Of a DNA stretch of 64,000 nt, positions 55,925 to 64,000 are shown piece by piece. A program made the translations under genes and the position numbers. Under the pieces are notes generated by a model. That model saw only the letters and a list, made by a program, of their open reading frames with translations. It made no database searches and was not told where the DNA came from. Each line of letters opens with the position of its first letter. The stretch's first letter is position 1. Source of the stretch: Marasmius tenuissimus (Eukaryota > Basidiomycota > Agaricomycetes > Agaricales > Marasmiaceae); the NCBI GenBank assembly GCA_029532415.1, contig JAQOTA010000019.1:372001-436000 (forward strand), read 5' to 3'.

Positions 55925-57715
55925 CGAAGAATATGAAGATGGCTGTCCAGCAGCTGTTCAAATCGACAGATCCCTTCCAGAGCTGGGTGCCGGCAAGAAC
56001 CGTGACAATCAACGTTCGAAAAAGGGTCTTCAAAGCACAGATTATCCACCTCAATGGGCAAGCGTTCACTGTTATCACTTTCGAGCCTGAGAACCAGGAT
56101 AAGGAAACGACCAGAACCGTGTGTTCTACCCGCCTACTCAGCTGTGGTAGGGCTGCTAACTCATGGTGTCATCCAGATATGGAAACGGGTTTATAACGCA
56201 TCAGCGAGACACACGTAGGTATGAGTAATGTATTTGGATGGACACGCCGATCATGCTCGAGAATAGATCACCGCTGCTCACTCGGCTCTTCGCGCTAGCT
56301 CGGGCTCATATGCCGATGTTTATCTTGCATGACGGTGAGCAGGCTTATTATCTTTACAATAAAACTCCGAGCTACGCTGAGTCCCAGAGCTCGCCGGTTC
56401 GCAAAGATTTTCTGATCAATATATGACGAATTCAATCGTCTTCCAGTACCTTCAACACACGATTGTACTCGAGTATGTCCTACGGGCTCTTTGAGTCACG
56501 ATCACCCGAAGCTGACTACAATGGTTCTCAGTGGACCTCAATAATACAGGGCTCTATCAATCCCAGTATGTATACAACACACCCCTCTTAACTCGATTAG
56601 TAACCCTACCGAGCAGGTTTCTTTCGACCTATGGACCAACGATTGGCTGTTCAATCTCAAATCACAATCCTGGCAGTACAATGACCCGTCTGTCTCCATC
56701 TCACCACCCACCATCGTTGAGTACGACTGGAACTCTCACCTTCCACTCATCGGCAAGATTCCCGTTCTACCCTCAAGCAATCGGCCTCGCCCTAATATCG
56801 GCGGGGTTGTCGCCCACTTCGGGAGAAATTTCGGCGATTTTCTATATTTGCTTGCTCCGTGGGGAGAGACAAGAAGCATATCACTTTCGCAGGTCTCGAG
56901 ACATGGATTTCTCACTTTCGGGGCCGTTGTGGACTCCGAAAAACCAGGAATTGTCGCCCATTTTTTGACCACGCCAGCTCCCGAATGGTACTGTAAGACC
57001 AGTGACCGTGTCAACGTACAAACTCAATATTCCAAGTCGGGTAAGGCGCTCAAGCTCTGTCATGCCTCGTTTCCCTGCGCTTACATCTTTTTCACCCTCT
57101 TAGTACCCTCACGGGTCGACTTGACTTTTTGCAACTCCAATACAGGGAATGTCCGAGCAACCATGTACTTCTCTCTGCGACTTCCTGATAGAGACCGAAG
57201 TCGACTCCGTGCTGCGTTTCTCAGCCAGTCCCTACCGTTATACAATGCTTGCGATGATGCGTACAATCATGGTCCGTCCGCTGAGGATTATTTCTGCACT
57301 GCATTGTCTGATAACGTACATTTTCTAGTGTACATTGACGAAATCGGATTCTCTCTTGCGGGTACCTTCTCCCAAGACCCGACGACATATCCCGCTCCCG
57401 TGTACCTCTTCATATCACCTAAAATGGCCTTCGAGACGATCAACGGTATGCATTGTGTACGTCTCCCCTTTAGGCCCGATACGAGTCTACTATTCTATTG
57501 GTCTTTTGATCCAAAGGGAATACGGCCAATTCCCGAGGAAGATTGGGAGAGGCACGGTATCCCCAAGCTGGCTACGAGAGTACGAGCTGGATCGTCCCCC
57601 ATAACGTTCGGTTTGAACTCCGATTTCCGGTGGTTGAGGATATTGAGGAACCAGGTCCGCTGGCAATCTACGAACGAGGCGAGATTGAACGGTTAAATGC
57701 GAGATCTCGACTCTA

Positions 57716-58789
57716 GGCGCCTTGTAAACTACATCCGACAACGGTCATGGAATGATTTAGATGACACACTTGCGGATGAAGTGCTGTACTTGTAGACATA
57801 GTAAATTCAGGATGTCTAAATGAACGATATGTGACTCCTGTGGCGAGTATCAGGTGGGTAGAGAGTACTCATAGAGGTTGCCCCAGTGCTTGATGTGATC
57901 CCGTCAGTGCGGGAGCCCGCTTGAGATCTATAGACTACAGCATCCTCTTTACCATCACCAAACCTTCTGGATGCTGAACCTCAACATAACTGTTATCTAA
58001 TTGCAGGTTCGACACGGATCACTTGCACCCACCCACTGCCTCATCGTTATGGATCTTGAGAGACCAATACTACGAGTAACGACTACTATGCTACCTACGG
58101 TTCCAGGTCACCACCCTTCTAGTGATCAAAATGTGCAAGAATTCGATCCCGTAAAAGTTGGAAGACGGCTGAGATCTGAGTCCCATGATTTTATCATAGT
58201 CTATGATCACGATGCGGGCCGATGACGAATTCGAGGCTCCTGGGCTCACGGGTCTTTGTGAATATACCCCATGTAGGGCACTACATATGTACGGTACTCA
58301 CACCCTGGCAGTTTTTAGTATTATAAGGTCCTGTGTCTATCTATCTATCTCCAGAAATGATAGATGACCTATGTTAGATAAACGGAGATGGCCTGTATTC
58401 TGGCACTGGCATCGTTTCTTCAGCTCAGCTCGTGACAGCCAAACTCGTGATCATCCGGTATACACAAGTAGTAGTACATCAACTTGCTGTCCGAGGTCGT
58501 ATGCGAAAGATTCGGCGCGTCCTATCTTTGAGATGGCGCCACCACTCTTGTCCTGCGCTTAAAGGTCCCAAAATTCTCCTTGATGATGGTGGAGAATCAC
58601 TAGATATACTAAGGTACTTGAGTTGGGGAGCAAAGTAGCGGAGAAGACGGACGCCCACTTTGTTTCAGCTACGAGCATATGTTTGACATCAGCGTGAATG
58701 GTGGGCATACGCTCAGAATCTTGGGGATTTGCGCCGTGAGTTGAGGGCCTTGATTGATTTAGCTGATGATGATGATAAAGATGTCGGTA
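57716..58789. other. Intergenic stretch between two convergent genes
   Basis: No gene is supported. A short CTAT microsatellite lies at about 58334-58350. The minus-strand gene at 58790-60558 may extend into this stretch through one more exon (to about 58560), but its splice phase is uncertain. Confidence 0.4.
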
Positions 58790-60558
58790 TTACAGCGACA
58801 GTGTGAGGGCTGTGAGGCAGCATACCAGACATTGGGATATCTCCTCGTGGGAGGCACTTACTGCCTCACAAATTCGTTTCTGCTCGGCTGCATTTGGTTC
58901 GCGCTGATAGTGATTCATCCACAACCTCAATATTAGCTTGACGAGCTTGGCGCGCTCCTCTGAACTCTTTGCCGAGTCTGCTGTTTCGCTCAGCGCTGCG
59001 TCTTTTGTCTGCCAAATTGGCATCTCACCGTGAATCTGTTCGTCTTTGCTAAATGACGACCGAAACCATCTCTAGGCGTCCACACAACAGAAGCAATCAG
59101 TATTACATCAGACCAAATATCTGAATAAAAACACACCTCCAATTCTGTGGTCGACATACCGAGCAACTCTGACAACAGTTCTCGGAAGGCTTCGTTCGGA
59201 TGCTTGTGTAGTTTCTCGATACGAAATAGTATATCGTGCTGGTTGGGTATCTTGGATTGGCTACTGTCATCTGACCGGTCCTCATCGGATGGCAGATCAC
59301 CAATAGCCGAAGTGTTTGAGCGGCCTGAAATCGCAGTTCTCTCGGATACTTGTGGTATGGCATCGGACACAAGGAAGGTAGGAGAATCTGGTGATTGAGA
59401 ACGAGGGGTGCTGATACCGCGAAAGCGATAGTTTTCCGCCGAGGGAAACTGATACGTTACGCCTCCATCTTCTGGAAAATATGCTCTCCAGTACTCAGGA
59501 GTATCTCCCACGTTTTGACCAGACTGAACGCCGTTTCTGGTTATAATGAAACCATTAACGAAGACAGCCTGGTCCTCGACTCCAGTCGGATTTTGGATAT
59601 GCTTGTATGGATAGGAATGATAGTCAGCCTTGTTGGCGTACTCCCAGCTGTAAGTGCGACCACCATTTTCCCCCGCCGACAATGCTGTGAGACGTAGGGA
59701 GACTGGCTGAGCTGGCGTCTGGCTCTCAAAGGAGCAAATACCCCATGACTGGCACTTCTCGACGGCCGTCACCAGATATAAGAAGTCATTGGGGTACAGA
59801 TAACGTCCCCGCCACTCAGCAATATCGAACAACCTCGCACCATACTGTATGGCAAAATCAAGGAAACTGCGCTTGTTAACGAGGGTTTCTCGCCGGCTAC
59901 CATGGGGAAGGACCAGGATTGCACCCGGCTCGCTATGGTTCAAAGACTCGAACTGGTAGCCTGAGGATTGATGACTACATGGCCCGTAAGCCAATGATTA
60001 CATTTGTGAGTTCACAATGGCACTTACTTAGACTCTGGTAACCTCTGTGAATTCACACAGACATCTGCATGGTGATCTCGTTCGTGATTGTTTCTCCCCG
60101 TTATCTCTACCCCTCCTCTATAGAAAGGGAGGTTGGGAGGGTACCCGTCACATATATTGTAGAGACAGTCGAAGGGTAGGTTTGGTCTCATTATCCCGAC
60201 ATCTCCTATTCTGATTCCACCTGGTGGATTGGTTTCTGCTCCATTCGGATACCAGAGGGCGGAACCGTTGCCTCGTCCGGACATGAGCAACACATATCTC
60301 TGTTTCCCGGAGAGGTGATGATTGGAAGGGTTAAATTGAGGATTAAACTGAGCAGAGTGGGAGTTTTCAGGTGGAGCTGCGGGCAGATAGTAGACTGGGG
60401 CATGGGTGTTGTGGGTAACATCTACTTGACATCAGCAACAAAATGGAAAGATAAGAAGGTAGGCGGCTTACCTCCTGAGACAGAGAAATGGTTAGTAAGC
60501 TGACTTCCCCCTACACTGCTGGCATTAAAATTGTTTCCTTCGCCTGTGCTGGGGCACA
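58790..60558 (-). CDS. Unnamed agaric protein family with homeodomain-like C-terminal helices
   Basis: Exon 1 from MCPSTGEGNNFNASSVGGSQ carries an N-terminal motif of the Gly/Asn type. After an intron the main exon has SGRGNGSALWYPNGAE, GGIRIGDVGIMRPNLPFDCL and FNI-like CLYNICDG. A further intron (about 60024-59995) leads to GAILVLPHGSRRETLVNKRS, YLVTAVEKCQSWGICSF and VFVNGFIITRNG, the core of a family widespread in Agaricomycetes that has no assigned function. A Ser-rich linker precedes HPNEAFRELLSELLGMSTTE, which is spliced over about 65 nt to LERWFRSSFSKDE. A second helical unit reads LILRLWMNHYQREPNAAEQK...SASHEEISQ. Both resemble the last two helices of homeodomains (WF; ISxxL), an inference. 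The C-terminal splice is unresolved. No lesion is seen. Confidence 0.65.
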
Positions 60559-61311
60559 TTCCAATGGTGTTTGTATGGGGTTCCAAGCCACTGTCGCAGT
60601 GGGGGTTTATACTGTCTCTCAGCCTCTGGCGTCTAATCCATGCAAAGTTCTGTCATCGTCATGATGGTTACTCACGCCCTGCCTCCTCCTATAAATACTT
60701 AAGTTGTCCATTCGTTGAAGGTGTCATAGCCTCAGCAGCATAATTCACTCTCTAGCCCTTCTTCTATCCATCAAACCGGATGTACTGCACCAACCCATTA
60801 CATGACATGCAGGCATGCACAAGGCCCTCCAGAGCATACTGGGACTTCCCCATGCTCAAGGGAATGGCAGAATCAAATCAGGTTTGCTCAGCCGAAGGGC
60901 AGCTGACGGAAAACACATTGGCAACACCTAGCAGTGGGTCAATCACAGCTTCCGCAATCACCACTTTGTCACCGCAAAGAGCTATATGCGATTGAATTGC
61001 TCGGGTCTGCCTCGTCCGACCCCATGGGCAAGAGGCCCGGGGATGGCTGAGCTAGTAGACAGAGTTCTATCTAGATATGGTACAGAGATTTGGTGCGTAT
61101 GTGGACCCGACGAACAACACTCATCTGATTTTGGTACCCAGGGCTCCGTGCGTCCCGAAATGGTCAGCCGGTACGCCAAGTTCCCTAAATACATTGATCT
61201 TCCGATTCATTGAACTTTATATGAAAGCTCACAGCTTTTTCAACCAAAAGCGGCTTTTAAGTCTCGAGGTGCTGCATAGCCTGTCATCTACTTTGCTTTC
61301 CGGCCCTCGCT
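60559..61311. promoter_or_regulatory. Divergent intergenic region between the minus gene and copy G
   Basis: About 750 bp separate the two start codons. CTCCTATAAATACTTAAG at 60687-60704 is a TATA-like box usable by the minus gene (TATTTATA on that strand, about 130 nt before its ATG). Several frames are open here, but none is supported as a gene. Confidence 0.4.
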
Positions 61312-63764
61312 ATGTCGTTGCAACGCCTCCCAGGCTACACATCACCCACTCTGACGGTCCCTGGGCTCCTCGCTGGGCTACCCGCGAGCAGGGAGCATGC
61401 AGATTCGGAGTATGGGCATTTGCAATATCATGTATGTACCCAACTAATCATGCGCTATAATTTGACTCGCACCCGTATAGTTTACCAGGCTTCCTCGGGC
61501 AAAGATAACCCTCATGTCTCGCATATTTTCATCCCATGTGGAGCCGTATGAATACTTGCGAAGGGGGACCAGCAAAAAAGACCTGTCAGCCATTAGAGTA
61601 GCACACCTCGCTAAAACCCCCGACCTGGGCTCGAGCACGAGCCTCCTGATATACTACACTGGAAAAGACGCAAGACGAGTGAGTACCAGCTACATCTGTA
61701 CTCGAAGATACTACTGATATCTCTGGCCTTTCGAGGTCTTCAAACGTGATTTTGTACGGTTCGCTCATAATCATAAGTCAGTTTTCAATCCTTTGTTGCT
61801 ACTTTCCTGACCTGCTTGGGACAGCGCGATGCTACTCGCCTTCGACGATTCTCCGGGAGTTCCGGTCATTATCTTCCAAGACGGTACTGAGCCTCCTTCT
61901 TCTGACCCGATTTTATGCAACTTGATAGACTTTGATTTAGCCTTGATTCCACTCGCCAATGTCATGGAGGTGCACGGTTATTCTCGACTAATGATGTTCT
62001 ACATCGACTATCATCTTCAATTTCAGACAGTACGTAGCCAACCCTGTCCATTTCATTCCCCTCAGACATCTCGATCCTATAGGAGCAAACTCGGAATTAT
62101 GGAGAAACTTGGATCAATCCTCGAACCGGTGAAATCTGCACCGGAATTCCAGGGCCGAGACTCGAGTACACATGGGAAGCGTCACCCACTCCTCGAGCTG
62201 AAATCCACAATTCCGTGTCACCACTGCCTATTCGGGATTACGGGAACGACAAGATTATGGTCAAATACCTCGCAGAGTGCTTCACCGACTCGACATTTCT
62301 TTCTAGCTGCTACCTGATCCACAAGCGCGACTTTGAGGTCAACTGGCTTGAATTAACGACTGACTCGAGACTGAAATTATTACCCGGATCCGCAGTTTCG
62401 ATGGCAGAACATGCGGTTATCGCGTTGTTTAGATACTCTTCAGACCACGAGGCGTGGACAATTTGGGAGAGTAGCACTCGACCGGAGCTGTGTAGCAAGA
62501 GTGAAGAGAACATGAGGGACGGAACCAAGCGGTGGGTCGTGCCCCAAACCACCATAGCAAGCATGATTGAACACATGCTACCAGATATTCCTTTCCTAGT
62601 GCTTTTGAGAACTGGGATGAGCTTGAGTTCCGCTTCAAGTATGCCACAACCAAGAACTGGTTCAGTAATGCGGCGGCGTGGTGGCTGTCTCAAGCACCGA
62701 GCATTTTGAGACAGCGTCGTCTTCAGCCGTCTTCAGAGGACGTAGGTAAGTATTCAAATGAGTGGATTAATCTCCGTCCTGACCGGGTTCTCCTAGCCAT
62801 CATCTACGGAGTGGACATAATCATATCAACGGTCCAAGACCGCCAAGTTCTAGACGGCATGGACCTCGCCAGAGACTGCAGGCCACTTCGTTCTAATCCC
62901 TCTGTTTTTCTGTTTCTGACTCCACCGCCCAGCACGTGGGGTATCCACGAAGTAGTGTTGTGGAAGGACTTGCAGCACATCTACTACTGGTCTTTCAGTC
63001 CGGATGGATCGACTCGACTGTCAGAAGTAGAACGACAGGAATATGGGCTTCCCCGTCTCTTGATATCCTTTACGCCTCTTGCACAAACCTTACGCCGACA
63101 AATGTACTCTTCCATCACAACGTGGCAGCAGAGTAAGAATTTCAACCCAACTACGACAGACTTTTCAAGATCTCTCGACTTTCCTACCATGGAAGTCATA
63201 GGGGCGAAGCTCCGGGAGCTCCCCGAAGGTGGTTTCATGACATTCAGCGCTTCAGGCATGATGCTGAAGAGTCCGATTCATGTAGATAATCACATAGGCC
63301 ACGATGCTGCTGACAACGCCAGTAGACCCACCGTGGTCGAACAAGGGAGACACTCCCAAACCGCTAGTTTTGCTCGAAAGAACACGCCGGGTACCACAGT
63401 GCTCGCAGTAGACGATTATACTCTGCCTCATCTTGGGAATGGGTATATCAACCATTATATGCTTGGAGTTTCAAAAACGGAACCTCCTCCTCAAATTGCG
63501 ATTTCGCACGATGACGATCTGGTGCCACTGTTACGGCCTCGAGAAATAGTAAGTCTCTCTGTGCCGGTAGTACCCGTGTATGCACTGACAAAATTATGTA
63601 GAACGGTGAAACTTGGCCGACACCAGAGGAGTTTATCGATAGGTTGCGTCAAAATTTTGACTTCGTTGATTCGGAAAAACATGGTATATTTTTCATTCTT
63701 CTCCATGTGATTGTGACTGAGCATCCGCTTAGGTGTCGTCTACACTCGACGGAGGGATGATTAG
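61312..63764 (+). CDS. Repeated-family copy G, most diverged member
   Basis: Exon 1 (61312-61431) lacks the usual N-terminal motif. Exon 2 (61481-61678) reads FTRLPRAKITLMSRIFSSHV and aligns in position with RRIPVGDIIVRRNV of copy B. Then come SPGVPVIIFQDG (HDG block), MVKYLAECFTDSTFLSSCYL (NFGDFL block), ENWDELEFRFKYATTKNWF with AAAWWLSQAPSIL (YLSQSL block), and VFLFLTPPPSTWGIHEVVLW with YYWSFSPDGSTRLSE and EYGLPRL (PPIPVE block). A long extra segment (63200-63545) without family match follows, and the tail ends EKHGVVYTRRRDD at 63764. Introns at about 63549-63601 and 63680-63732 are clear. The frame shifts near 62600 need an intron there. It is probably a functional but divergent paralogue. 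Confidence 0.65.
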
Positions 63765-64000
63765 TCCAATACACAGCTGACGAGATCACACCTGTGGGTC
63801 CATAGTGGCTTCTGAGGGTTATTTGTAATCCGGTTCCTATTTATCTTAGTTTCGTCTTCCCAGTGTTCTTCTTCGTAGTTTACTCGGACCCCCGATTGCA
63901 TTTCGAGCAAAATCTTGTTTGCACAACCCCAGTGCATTGGTCGATAATATGGTTATCATAGTGAGAATTAATGTGGTCTGACTGCTCTAAGGGTCTCCGC
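63765..64000. other. Downstream sequence of copy G
   Basis: No gene or repeat can be recognised before the window edge. Confidence 0.4.

Larger units (their letters stand above)
49110..57715 (+). pseudogene. Repeated-family copy F, split by an LTR retrotransposon
   Basis: Exon 1 (49110-49265) has MAHFFQHAQNVYVDGNPRF and QHVEGDSV. After an intron (49266-49332) exon 2 reads PIQDHYARILRGDIILQEE and IGSE up to the insertion at 49401. It resumes at 55930 with NMKMAVQQLFKSTDPFQSW, VRKRVFKAQIIHLNG and FEPENQDKET. The next blocks are IWKRVYNAS (56177), SPLLTRLFALARAHMPMFI, WLFNLKSQSWQYND (56650), RNFGDFLYLLAP, and HGFLTFGAVVD. Then LRLPDRDRSRLRAAFLSQSL and YLFISPKMAFETINGM...FYWSFDPKG follow. The end is uncertain (57696 or 57715, depending on a possible frameshift near 57570). 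Apart from the insertion the copy looks well preserved. Confidence 0.85.

Noticed and set aside
1..64000. CRISPR arrays, rRNA, tRNA genes, telomere repeats
   Set aside because: None seen: no regularly spaced repeats, no GGTTCRANNC box B in a tRNA context, no TTAGGG arrays.

Overview
The window looks like a gene-poor, transposon-rich stretch of a basidiomycete (Agaricomycetes) nuclear genome. The reasons are short GT-AG introns (about 50-70 nt) in every recognisable gene, F-box genes of the agaric type, Ty3/gypsy chromoviruses with chromodomains, pogo-like and IS630/Tc1-like DNA transposons of the basidiomycete kind, and an unnamed protein family I know only from agarics. Nothing bacterial, organellar or CRISPR-like is present, and I found no tRNA or rRNA gene.

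The backbone is one repeated, intron-rich gene family. I count seven copies: H (1-384, -, cut by the window edge), A (3350-5614, -), B (21509-23615, -), C (26237-35569, +, broken), E (41536-43683, +), F (49110-57715, +, broken) and G (61312-63764, +, the most diverged). They share ordered blocks: an N-terminal Gly/Asn/Gln-rich strand motif; a block with GDII and PENKED; an LLTxLxGL...HDG block; a WQYD block; NFGDFL then HGxLTFGAVV; an LRLP...YLSQSL block; and a VPPIPVE...CVRYPLP...FYWSxDPxG block ending in a GDPH tail. The first half has the layout of a degenerate protein-kinase N-lobe family common in agarics; that reading is inference.

Two copies are cut inside coding exons by Ty3/gypsy chromoviruses. 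Element 1 (27870-34557, coding on -) splits copy C with a perfect 5-bp duplication GACTT. Element 2 (49402-55924, +) splits copy F with CGGAG/CGAAG. In both cases removing the element and one duplication restores the reading frame at the site. Both elements carry the self-priming arrangement known from Tf1/sushi retrotransposons. Both have gag and pol in a -1 relation at a T-run. Almost all their premature stops are TGA at positions where Arg is expected, as if CGA had decayed to TGA. Element 1 also has a downstream ORF ending in two zinc knuckles.

From 6.5 to 21 kb lies an AT-richer nest of DNA transposons: a 2.9-kb pogo-like element (6479-9412) holding a solo LTR; an IS630/Tc1-like element holding a 522-bp MITE; and a 1.25-kb long-TIR element (16087-17334). 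The IS630-like element is in two exactly complementary halves on opposite strands (10944-13831 + and 19564-20035 -). A 6.2-kb inversion explains this, because undoing it restores coding frames at both junctions.

The remaining genes are an F-box gene with frameshifts, one at an (AT)5 tract (36751-38504, -), a second F-box fragment (44436-45015, -), and a gene of an unnamed agaric family with homeodomain-like helices (58790-60558, -) divergent from copy G. Several MITEs sit between genes, one of them just upstream of copy F.
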